NCBI GenBank assembly: GCA_030062745.1
Contig: CP099851.1
Location: 4,585,161-4,649,160 of the forward strand
Length of the DNA: 64,000 nt
Reading direction: 5' to 3'
Origin: Capitulum mitella
Lineage: Eukaryota > Arthropoda > Thecostraca > Pollicipedomorpha > Pollicipedidae
Position 1 is the first letter of the stretch; every line of letters begins with the position of its first letter. The notes under the pieces were generated by a model that ran no database searches, was not told where the DNA came from, and worked only from the letters and a program-made list of their open reading frames with translations. Positions 1 through 12,200 of this stretch are shown piece by piece. The translations under genes and the position numbers were made by a program.

Positions 1-158
1 GCTCCCTCCAGAAGACAAGACAATAAGAGCAGCGTCCAGCAGTTCACCCCGAGGCACCACTACCTCATGCCATGCTGACATCCCTCCGGCACCTGCAGCG
101 GCCAGCCATGCTTGAGGGCCGAACCCTCCACCCCCACGAGCGCCGGAGGCCGTCTTAC

Positions 159-246
159 CGGGCGACTTGGTCTCGTTAGGGATGATGCAACGGATAAAGT
201 GGGGGGCCGTGGCCCGCAGGGTGTCCATCAGGTTATTCAGCTGCTC
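159..246 (-). CDS. Mhc: Mhc alternative exon 17b
   Basis: 88 bp: [20 protein letters not shown] then IIPNETKSP, acceptor ACTGCAG, donor GTAAGA, phase 0 to 1. Only three residues differ from 17a, while 11 of about 17 base differences are silent, so both versions look selected to stay functional. Confidence 0.9.
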
Positions 247-3200
247 CTGCAGTCACACCAGTGGCAGGTCAGTCCGGCAGCGTCACGTGCCATCAGGCCG
301 AAGGACGCAGGGGCAAGCGGGGGCAGCAGGCGGCAGTACTGCCCAGGGCAGCGGTGCGGTGCACGCAGCGGGGCAAGCAGGGGCACTCAGTCGCCACTCC
401 TGCATTCACAGGAGCTGTGAGGGGATGCATGGTGGAAAACAGGGGCACACAGTCGGGAATCGTGCATCCACAGGACCTGTGTGGAGGGTACGTGTTTGGG
501 GAGGGGGCAGGGGCACTCAGTTGGCACTCCTGTATCCACAGGAGCTGTGTGGGGATGCGTGGGGAAAACAGGGGCACTCAATGGACACTCCGCTCATGGG
601 AGTTATGAGGGGCACGCAAACGGCAATCACGGAGTTTCATAAGCACCCATTCTTGCAGGGGCTGGACAAACCGCATTGGCAGGCGATGTGGGGCACTCTG
701 TTGGTACTCATGCTCACATGGGCTTAGAGGGGCATGTCTAGGGGAAAACAGTCGTTCCTGATCACAGGAGCTGTACAGACTAAACAGGGTCACTCAGCGT
801 CTTCCTCTCGTGGTTCAACGGAGCACGCATCATCACAAAATGGGGCTTTCAGCAGGCATTCGGGCCACAGGGAGAATACAGGGAACTCAATCGGCACTCC
901 GAGTTGCAGGGCTGTACATCGGGGTAAAGGCATTCCACAGGTACTCCTGATTGCGGGGGCTGTTCCCAAACAGGGCACTCATCAGGCACTCCCGTCCACT
1001 GGAGGCCAGAAGAGTGTCCCGAACCCCCGTCAGGACGGCCGCCTGATGTCAGGGAGTTCCCGTCACTCGTCAGTGAGGTGACGGCGGTGACGGGGTCGCA
1101 CGGCTCACTCCAACAGGGCGTGACGTCTGCCGGGGGACATCACGACAGCACGTGACGTCCCCCCAAACAAGCTCAGGGTGCCGGTCCGCTGTCACGCACA
1201 GGCCGCCTGCCATCGCAGACTGCCAGGTCGTGGCCGGGGGAGGGATGGGGGTTGGGAAGCCAAACCATGCTTCTCTCAGACGGCGGGGGAGGGCCGGGGT
1301 GGGGCTTACCGGGCGACTTTGTCTCGTTGGGAATGATACAGCGGATGAAGTGCGGGGCGGTGGCGTGGAGGGTGGTCATCAGGCCGTTGAGCTGCTCCTA
1401 TAAACACCGCCACCGTCGCTACAGCATGCTTCTCGGCTTCGATACGACAGAGACCAAGCATTCGGGGGGGGGGTCCGCAGCCTGGCGGCGTTCCAGGGAG
1501 CTTCGCTGCGGGGAGGGTCATTCAGGGGCAACTCGGGGGAGCATTCCAGGGTGGTGCTTCTCTGTCGGGGGGGGGGGTTGCGGGGGGTACGCCGCAGGAC
1601 GGGACTCACTCTCGGGTAGGGGTGTGCGGTGTCACTCTCTGAAGACCACGCTGGGGCATACGGGGTTCAGGCACCCCCTCGGGAAGAACCAAACGATGGA
1701 ATGGGTCGAGAGTTTGCACCACAGCACACCAGACATTCCAGGCTGGGTCGTATTCTCAGTCAGGGAGTCTGCTGCAGGGCCGATCTATGCTGACACTCGT
1801 TGCGGAGCGAAACCCAGTGGGACACTTCACCACAGAACTCGCACTCCGAGAAGAAAGGGTGCATCACGCGCATCAGAAACATTCTACAAAAGGTTCGTAC
1901 TGGGCACGGGGGAGGGGGGTTGAGCTCAGATTGGCGCCAGTTGTATGGCGCCAATGTCGTGGGAGCATTCCAGGGCAGCCGCATCTCCGCTTCACCTAGG
2001 CATGCTCTTCGAGGGGAGGGGACCAGATTACCATCATTCACCAGAAGACCAGAGGGCATTCAAGGATGACAGCGTAACACGGATGGTCAGCTTCTCCCAG
2101 CCGATCGAACAAAGCTTCGCCACGAACGACGATCTTTACGAGGCATTTTTCTATTTTTTGCAGACTTGTCTTTCGAACTTATTGCTACATAGGCCCTCAG
2201 CAAACGTTGTGAAATGAGCCGTGACACTGACACAACAGAGAAATCCCGCGCAAAAGCAGCTGTGTTCAAAGCAAAATGCCCGTGTTCAAAGCATCCGTTC
2301 GATCCAGGTTTGGAGAGCAGCCGCCTTCCCGGGAGCAATAGGGTGATACGGCTGTCGGCAGCAACGCTACAGGGAGACAAACCGGTCCACCTGGCCGGCC
2401 CGACGGCCGCGGCGGATCGCCAGTAACACCAGCGGGCCGCTGTCGGGACAATCTCGGGGCACAAGCAAACTCTGTCCAGGTGTACAGGGTACAGGCGAGC
2501 AGACCGGGCGGGGGGAGTACCTACGTTTGTCTTCACCGTATCGGGGCTAAAGTGACGCGCAAAGTGGGGATGTGGCGCAGTTCCGTCGGGTTCGTCTCCT
2601 CCTAGTGGTGGGCAAAGACGCGCTGTCAGGCGGCGGGAGAAACCGCTCCATCACGTGGCCTACGGCAACGCGCACTTTAAGTAAAGTCTCGCGCTGTTTT
2701 CTGATGGTGACGAAAGCTTTTGTTTGGGTGATGAGGTAGTTAACACGAATCCTTCAGAATGTGGCATAGTCACATTTTAGGACAAACGTTATTTCTAACC
2801 CCAGGATATTTATCAGCGACTAAGCGTTATCAGAGGTTTACTCAGTAGCAAAGATACCGGCAGCCGCATGGTCAGTTCAGCTGCAACAGCGGACAGCATG
2901 TCTACATTTCGACAAACATCCAACGCACGAGCGACTACAAAACCGTGACGGCTTGCTGAACGGGACCACCCTCCAACTGTGTGAACCCCCGCCAGTCGCA
3001 CGGTGGAGACTGCAGCACCAGAGTCGGGAACCCGGCACCACCGGCGACTGCGCCGGTGAACAAGAGGCCAGACTTGTCTTCGAACGGCCGGCCGCCCCCT
3101 GTCAGCACGCTTACCCGGTACATGGCAGAGACAGTCTGGAAGGCCGATCCCTTGGTACGCTTGCCTCCTGCAGAGGGAGCGACTCGTTACCGAGTGGAGG

Positions 3201-6200
3201 CCTCTCGAAAGACGAACTGCTTTACACCAGACTTTTTTGGCGTCTTGCCAGATTCACTAAAACTGTCTAGGCTCTAGTCAGGGTATTTCACCACACAGTC
3301 AGTGCTCAGCTGTGGAATTGCTCCTCTACGTAATCTCCTTGCTATTGTTTTCAAATAAGGACTGTTGACATCGAAACTAAAAAGCCGGCGGTTTTGCACC
3401 GAAATTTCCTGAACAAGCCGCAAGCTGTTAATATAGCTCACCCTTTCCGCCTCCACCACCTTCCTCCTTGGCGCCCGACTGGCCCGGGTGGTCAGCGAAA
3501 ATATCCACCAGCAAGGTGTTCTTGCCCTTCTTGAACTGGTCCACCACTGTGTCGTTGAGCGGGTCCTTGTTTCTTCTCCAGCCAGCCGGTCAGGTTGTAG
3601 TTGACCTGGAAAGGGGGAGATCACGTGGTCTCGAGGGAGGGGCTGAACACTCGCTCCCTCTAGCCAATGTTGAGATGTTTTCGAGACGGTCAGTCAGTCC
3701 GGCCTGAACGTTCGATCGACGAATTCATGTAGTTAGGTTTCAGAAATAGCTTGATCTCTAAAGGTTCAAACGAATTAACATAGCATGACTAATGTATGCG
3801 TTTCGTTGGCCGCAGACACTGTATCGTCGCAATGTTTGCGACAGCGTTCGCATGCACATATCACAGCACTCGCATCGAGATAAGAGCATCATGTTAATAC
3901 CGCAGTATGACAGCATTCGCACTAAAGACGTCGTCAGCGATAAGATCTGATCAACGGAAATACGGCCAACCTCAGATGAGTCTTCGCTTTACCACACGTT
4001 CTTTGCGAACCGGCCTGTTTGGCAGCGTCAGTTGCCAACAGGCGTGCCCTGAGGCAGCGGAGTGTGGGCGCTTCCGCGCCACTGCCTCCGCAGCATCAAT
4101 GTCTCACAGTGCCGGCGTAGTGGACGATGGCGAAGTGGGACTCGCTCTGACCCGGCTTGGCCGGCCTCGGCTTGACGAACAGCGGGCACTTGCCCAGGTG
4201 GTTGGTCTTGAGCTTCTCCTCGAACGTCTTGTCCGTGGCCTTGGGGAACATGCTCTCCTCCTCCAGGATCGAGAGCACGCCCATCGGCTGTCGGAGTCCG
4301 CCGGGAGTCAGCGCAGGTCACGTAATGAGATCGCAACATAAAACGCCTACTCTGTAATTCCCAGCCATACCTGTCCACAGCTATCGCACGCATTCAGAAA
4401 TGTCATACAGTCATACGCAAGTTAGAAAAATGGGGCACACATACGATCTTCGCTTTGCTTTCCCTCCCAATAAATCGAAATCAGACAGTTTATAAGAAAC
4501 CAGAAACTCGATTATCTGTTGACGCATATGACAAAAATATCAAACGCAGTCATCAGTAAACAAGACGGATCAACAGATGACTCTGTAGACATCCACTACA
4601 TTTACTCTCGCTTTTACGCACCTTTTCCATGAGGTCGATACAAGCCTGCAGATCCATGCCGAAGTCCATGAACACCCAGTCGATCTCCTCACGCTTGTAT
4701 TCTTCTTGCTCTAGTACGAACATGTGGTGGTTGAAGAACTGCTGCAGCTTCTCGTTGGTGAAGTTGATGCACATCTGCTCGAAACTGTTGAACTGCGTGG
4801 GAGAACATGAAAGATTAGATCACATTTATGAGGGCATGACTCCGAAAACAAGGAACGAAATCCAACCCTTTTGCCAAACTAATCACTTTCAGGCGAATAT
4901 ATTGGAAAGGCCAGCCAAGATACGACTGCAAGTACTAAAGGCATCTTAACAGTGCTCAGGAATCCCAATTTGGTGGTCCTTGTCAGGCATCGTGTGGCAA
5001 AAAACCAGCTGCAGTGGCAGCACTTAAGACAAGAAACATCTCAGGACTTCTCGAAGGGAGTCCAGCGGAATGAGGCTCAGCCCACGCACGTCGAAGATCT
5101 CGAAGCCGAAGATGTCGAGCACGCCGATGAAGGAGGCGCGCTTCTGCTTGGTGTCCAGGGTCACGTTGACCTTCTTCACCAGCCACTTGAAGAGACGGTC
5201 GTACATATTCTTGGCCAGAGCACCAACGGAATAGTACACCTGTAGAGGAAACAAAAACCCGTCGATAATGTAGATGGACAGAGAAAAGGCACTTTCATTT
5301 TAAATCTTTCCGTTTTATGTCTCACTGACTCCTATGCATACTGTTTTCAGGGTAGGCAACGTATTATAAAGACATATTGCCCTATTTTTATGAGGCCAAG
5401 CTATTGCCAAAACAATAAAGTACAACAAAACGCATAATGTCAGGCTGAGTTCATCGCTGTCTCCGGCGACATTGTGAAGGTACAGATTTAACTCAATATT
5501 GGCGTCCTGTCGTGGCAACACTACTGTAATCTATTGTCGCAGAAAACCGTGACCGATAGTTCTGCTGTTCGAGCCCCGGTTTGCGGGTCCTGACAAAGCG
5601 GGTTCGAGTCGCCTCAGCGCCTGGTATTTAGCGCACGGATTACATGGTAACTAACCAATATAGGGTTACATCGACTACCACACGGCTTTAACGGTACCCT
5701 GGTTAGTGCGCTAAAATTTCGACGTAAAGTCGGCCGTAACCGGGAATTGCACAGTGGGATGAAAAAGGCTGACGCCCTTGTAACAAGGTCTGCTTAGCAC
5801 GGGCGCCGATCTCTAACATCACACTAGCGAGCCACTCCGACCGACTTGGCAGAGGAGTTTCGTATTCCAAACATTGAAAACCGCCTTTTGTAGCGAAATA
5901 AGACATGTTTGATGATACTTTATGCTTTCTTTCTTTCTTATTTTTGCCTAAACTAATTATCCAACAAAAAATCATTCTTCACCATTTTCGCACACTGATG
6001 GTTCACTCCTTTCCACCCTTTTTCTCGCTGAGCTTATCAGCGTAGCCAAGCGGTGCCGTCTAAACACCGTTCTCGCTAAACCGGACCACGTGTGCGTAGT
6101 GTGTCCAGCGTAACCAGTCAGATGTATTTCGACAGTGCTGAACCTCACCTGGTCCTTGTTGCGGCCCTGGTGGACGAACTCGTTGCCGACCTTGATCCTC

Positions 6201-9200
6201 GGTTTCAGCAGGTTCTTGTACAATTCCGGTCCGTCGATGCAGAGGAGCTTGCTGACCCTCTCGCCCTCCTGTGATTTAGGTCAGGTCAGGTCAGGTCAGG
6301 TCGGGTCAAGCCAGGAACGTTCAGTTTAAACAAGGTCATAAGCAGGGTAGCGGGTACATCTCGTTTTTACATAGGTCAAATGAATTCATATTTGGTCAGC
6401 TCATCCTTCTGAAAATCAGGTCAAACAGAGGTTAACAAAGTACTCTCACGTAACTGGAAACAGGGGAAATAAAATGTACGAAAATTATATGATCAATCCG
6501 GGATCCTAAAAATTTCAACCATTTCAGTGAAACAAAAAACAACAGTAGTCCAGGAAGCAAACGATAAACCGGTGTACCTGCGCCTCGTTATATGATTCAT
6601 CAAGTGGAGTGCATGGGTCTGGTCATACACACAGACATCGGGCGTCCTGTTCAGTCCCACCATGGTGACGTAGTTTTCTCACTTCGGTTTTCCTCGTGAG
6701 CAAAACACATCCTTACCTTTTCTGGAAACATCTTAACTCTGATTTACCTTACAAGTCACTCCCACATCGACAAACTTCTCTATGTTTCGCCATTGTGGAT
6801 TTTATGTTTCGCCCTTGGTAGATGCGCTACCACAGTCTGCGACTGGAACTCCAGTTGCTGGTCGCTGTCGTACCAATCCTTGTTATGGCTGTCCTTCGTT
6901 ATGGTGCAGTATTTATAATTACACACTACCTGCGATAAAACATAGGCATCTGCATGTCTAATCCGCGATCATCTTATCTGCATACCGTGGTGGTTTCGCT
7001 TGTACCGTTCGGGAAGCTCATATGTTGCCGATGTGAACCATATTAAATCTCAGTGAGTTCTTGTGTAATAATGCGACTGAATATTTATCTGTTCAAAGAA
7101 TGTTCCGCCGTTTGTTTGAATGTTCAAGGTTGAATGTTTGAAGTGGAGCTGGGTACCAAACTATGGTCATGCAGGGCAACACCCTTTCCATTCGTCGCCT
7201 GGGTAGGCCACTGTGGGGTGACAGAGTGGGTTGGGGGAGGGTATCCGCAGGGGTGGGGCAGTTTAGACGTGCGATGAACTCGGCGCCTCTACCGTCCGGC
7301 AGAGTTATCCAGCACACCTCCTGCTGGGTGGGGTGACGGGGTGCAGACGCATGAGGTGAGGCCCATTATCAAGCCGCCCTCTGGGAGGCTTGATAGTGTG
7401 CCACGGGCACGTGCACACTTCATGGGGCACGTGCTTCTTCATGATGATGCAACACTCAGCCAGAATCACTGTTTGGGGGAGGGGGAGGGCACGAGGGGAA
7501 TCGTGCTGTCAAACAGGGAAGACGGAGACGTTTGCCACCGTCCGGGCGAGGGGGGGGGGCTGGCGTGCACTGTTCCGGGTACAATCCACCACCTTATGTG
7601 GACTTCGAGCCGGGTGTTCAAACAGTAATGAACTGGTGGGGAAAGTCGGAACAAAACGTGAAAAAACCAAACCCGTCGGAGCTCACTGAGCCGGTTTGTA
7701 AGCTTTCATGCGTTCGATAAGAAAAGCGCGGTCCATGCGCGAGACGAAAAACCGGGTTTACTCGCCAAACACCACATGCGGTTAGAGTGCACTCATCGAC
7801 AGTTAACGCGCGGCCAGCGCTGGTGAAGTGTGTTATCTCGCTTGCTCCAGCTAGCTCGTAAGATAAGGCGATGTCTCTATCGGAAGCAGGCGCTTGAACA
7901 GAAAATTTCCGCTGGCTCACAAGCTCAAAAGCCGACTCTCGCTCGGCTAGCGCGGCGCCTCGCGCAGACCACCGCGCGTCAAAAAGACGCCCGCCACGGA
8001 CGACGGCGAGGCCGGAGGCCTGCGTTCGCCTTACGATTTCGCCTTCCGCTTCGGCCTGCTCCTCCCTGCCGCGCTGTTTGAACTTAAGCGTGCCCATGTG
8101 CATCACGGCCGCCACCACTTCGTAAATGTGCAGCTTCTCGTCGGGCTCGAAGCCCAGAATGTCGAACGCTTGCTGGGGGCCGCGGAGGAAGAGCGTCAGC
8201 AGGGGAACATACCGCGGTGCCGTCCGCCTCGGCCTGCTCCTCGCGGCCCTTCTGCTTGAACTTCATCTCGCCCAGGTGCATGACCGCCGCCACGATGCTG
8301 TAAATGTTGTCCTTCTCCTCCTGGCTGAAGTTGAGCACGTCGAAGGCGGTCTGGAAAATCGGCCCGCGTCCGCCGCGTGAAAGGTCGAAACCCGGGGTCC
8401 CGCGGAGGCGCGGTAAGCAGCCCACGGCGACAAAACAGTGCCAAGTAAGAAGCGGCCTGCTGGCTGCAATAACAGTCAGCACGAATGACATCCAGTTGCA
8501 GACGAAAAACGCTTCGTTCAGGTGAAGAACAGGAAGCATAAGCCGCAGCGAATCAGCGGAGCCAGCTGGATTGCCTAGACGATGCTTCATTACACATTGC
8601 TGTTGATTACCAGGTGCCTTTGGTCCTGACGGCACAAGAAGGTACATCCGCATATGTACGCACGTGGACCTCAGCCTGGTGGTTTGTCTGAGTGTAAAAT
8701 GCTCGATCCTTTGTTGCGTGTGCAGTTTGAGAACAACGAACGCAAAATAGCGCAAAGGCCGACAGAGCGGAGATAACACACGACTAAGACGCCTACGAGT
8801 GTATATAGCAGAGTATACGAAAAACTAAACTACAAAAATCGTAAAAAATCGCACTCTCCCTTTCTTGCCATGCTGATTCGAGGCGTCACGCAGTCACCCG
8901 TGGCTACATACCCGCGTCCTGAAACTGGAACTGCATGAAATAAGCTCCGAATATCCATCCTCGCTACGATTCTGCCACAGCTACCAAGATCAGTCCGTCT
9001 CCAACGGTTGCAGCGTTTCCACACACGAGCATTTCAAATGCGACCTTGAACGATCAAACGCGGGTTCAGCGACCGTCGCGAATTGCTCATTTCGGGCCAA
9101 ACTGCGCGGATCCAACCAAACGGGACTCCTGTCGTCCTCGTCGACACATTACTTACGTCGGTCATCTTCATCTCCTCGTTGTCGTCGATGCTCTCGACGG

Positions 9201-12200
9201 TGGTCTTGCCGTTGGAGACGTAGTGGTAGTCGTAGATGTCATTCGTCAGAAGCAGTTTACCTGTGCGTGATAACAATCGCAATGCTTTAGAGTGAGCTCT
9301 TTCAGTTTTAAGCCGCATCAAAATTCATCGCAAATCCTATGGGGAAGGGAAACACATGGCAATTAGGTAGCCACATTATAATGGTTTCATATACGGCCTA
9401 TATACGACCTTGGTTTTAAATCCGACCTTATACAGGCATTGGTTTCATTCATCAACGGTGTCAATTAAAAATAACTTTCGTGCCATTTTCGGGCCTGGCA
9501 GTATCGAACCGTTTTTCGTGCACTAGCAATGCTAGCTTGTATAACCTCCACACTCCAGAGCGGTGCCCTTCACCTCATAACCTCAACACAGTCATCCACG
9601 GATCCAGCAGTGTAAATGTGTTTGGAAGACAGAGGCCTGTATCCGCTTTTTCCAGTTCCCAATTCGACCTGGCCAGCCGAGAGGCTGCTTGATATTACCG
9701 CACCCCTCCCCCTTCCAAAGTCCTGGACCCCCGTCTGGCAGCATTCTCTACCGCGGCTCTGGACACCCACCGAGGAGCCCGTCGATGGCGTTGGACATGA
9801 TCTGGTAGAAGATGTGGTAGGAGCGCTCCAGCGGGCCCTGCGAGATGACGCGGCGCCTTCTCCAGCAGGTAGGTCTCGATGTCGGCGCCGGCCAGCTTGC
9901 CCAGGGGGCCGAAGTGGATCCGGATAAACTTGCCCTGCCCAGCGGCGAGGAAACCCAGTCAGACGACCCCCCGTTTGGGAATCGCAAGGAGTGAGGTGGC
10001 AGTACCGGTGCCGTGTACTACAGTCTTACAGCGTGCCCCGTTAAAGCCGCACGCCGCAGTTTCCAGGGAAAACTTTCATCGCGTGCATTAAAGTGTGCGC
10101 AGACAGTACGCGGTGGGGCATTCGCGCGACCCGTGGAAGCCTGCGCTCCCGACAGAAATGCATCATGACGCGGGGAAGACGGGAGTGCCATCAGGCGGAC
10201 GTCACGGCGAGCAGGAGCGCGCCGCTCCACTTACGAAGCGGGAGGAGTTGTCGTTACGCGTGGTCTTGGCGTTGCCGAAAGCCTCCAGCACGGGGTTCGT
10301 CTGGACGACCTGGTCCTCCAGGTTGCCCTGCGGCGAGAGAGGGAAATGCAGCGTCATTTCTGGACGTCGCTTTCCGTTCAGATAGTCAAAGAACAGACAT
10401 TTGCACTCATTTGTAGAAGCATGTCTTTGCTTGACGAGAATGACAGCGTCTTGAAAACCGGACGTTAAGGAGGTTTGGACAGCAGAGTCAGAGCGGCAGC
10501 GTGGCGGGCTTTAGGTTCGAGTCCCAGAACGGGCACCTGTAGTTGGCCCGAGATCGAAAGGGTCAGCCAGGTCTGGGGCGGCCATGTCGTGGAGTTGCAC
10601 GGCACAATAGAGATCCTCCAGCGCCATCTGGTTCAGCCACTTGAGGCAACATTACTCCATTTCTTGGGGAATACCTGGGTGGTGGAGTCAGGGTCCACCA
10701 ACAAGCTTGGATTGGGATTGGTGCTAACCCATTCAACACATTCGTGCTAAATAAGAAAATACAAACTCATGGTGAAAACTTCTCGCTAGAAATAAAACGA
10801 TCGGCTAGGGTCGAAGCCTTTGCTCCTCAAAGAAATGATTACGTCATTTCCTCCTGTAATTCAACACGAGCTAAACGTTTTGGGGTAGCGGCAGGACGGA
10901 GCCCACTGAAACACTGGTACTGTCGAGTCACCGACTCACCTTGGAGGGCTGTTGGGTCTTCTTCTTGCCCGTGGCGCCGACGTTGGCGAAGTAGGTGATG
11001 ACCTTCTTGGTGTTCTCTGTCTTTCCAGCGCCCGACTCACCGCTGGGGGCCGCACATTATCATCTCAGGTCACGGTTTGCCGGAGCTATCGGCCTATATG
11101 TTTGGTAGGATTTGTTCAGCGCTGCTGCTGAAAGTGTGTCACTGAAGTCCAGAACGTGACGATCCCTTCCGAACGGGTTGCTGGCTTCGCCTTTCACACC
11201 TAAAGACTCCTGGCCCATTTACGTGACTCCTTAACACATGTCGTGAAAAGTAATGCATTTTTCGGTCGATCGTAATGGTAAGACCTTTATTTGTCCCCTT
11301 TCTCAGCCATGATGTCAGGAGAAACAAGACGCGAAGAGCAGAGTCAGGTATTTGTCGAGAAGATTGCACTTACGTGATAAGGATGGACTGGTTCACGCCA
11401 TCTGCAAACAGGAGCCGAACGTTACACACTGTCTGAAATTATGTCACTGGGTGACAGGAAGACTTTGAAGATCAGAGGTGATCGCTGAAATTCAGAGAAA
11501 TCCAGATGAGCGTTGGGACTATTTTTTTATCTGAAGTCTCATCATTATGATGATGTATATAGCTGGAGGTGTTAGAATCACAGCGACAATGTGCAGGGGA
11601 TGGCAGATGATGAATGTGGTATACGGTCATCTCAGCGAGAGTTACCGCTACGCATGGGCATGTCTGAATCCTTTGAAAGACGAACTTTTTTGGGACTGGG
11701 TGAAATCCACCGTTCACAAGTTTCATCCTATATGCGCCCAAGTTTGAGACTAATGAGACGCCTTATGGGACACATGACGAGTGAAGACCTATTTCCTTCC
11801 TGTTTGCATCATTTCTTTCCCTTTGCGCATTTCTCAACACACATGAATAGTTATCGATCGATTTCAGTATTCTGTATCCGTAGAACTGCAAGTTTGAACG
11901 GTACCGGCGTCCTTGATATTGTTTGCTGCAGTTGTTGGGCAGGCCAGAAAACATGCATGGGAAAATAGGTCTAAGCATTACTCCAGGAACAGTCATGAGG
12001 AATAAAGAGTTTGCAGGCCAATGCACTGCAAATGCAGCTACATAAAATTCAAAGTATTGAGCTACCTTCCGATGAAAATTTTATGACTTAGTGCCTAGTG
12101 ATTGCGAAGTTATTGGTCTCGAGAAACCGTCATGGCCAGTCCGGGCTGGGCCAGTCCGCTCAATTAGATCTGTATTTTGCTAGCTGAGATGAGACTCACT

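Noticed and set aside
7330-8030. Further alternative copy of Mhc exon 10 in the long intron before exon 11
   Set aside because: Searched by eye for AVMH and GREEQAE-type codons on the minus strand; none found beyond 10A and 10B.
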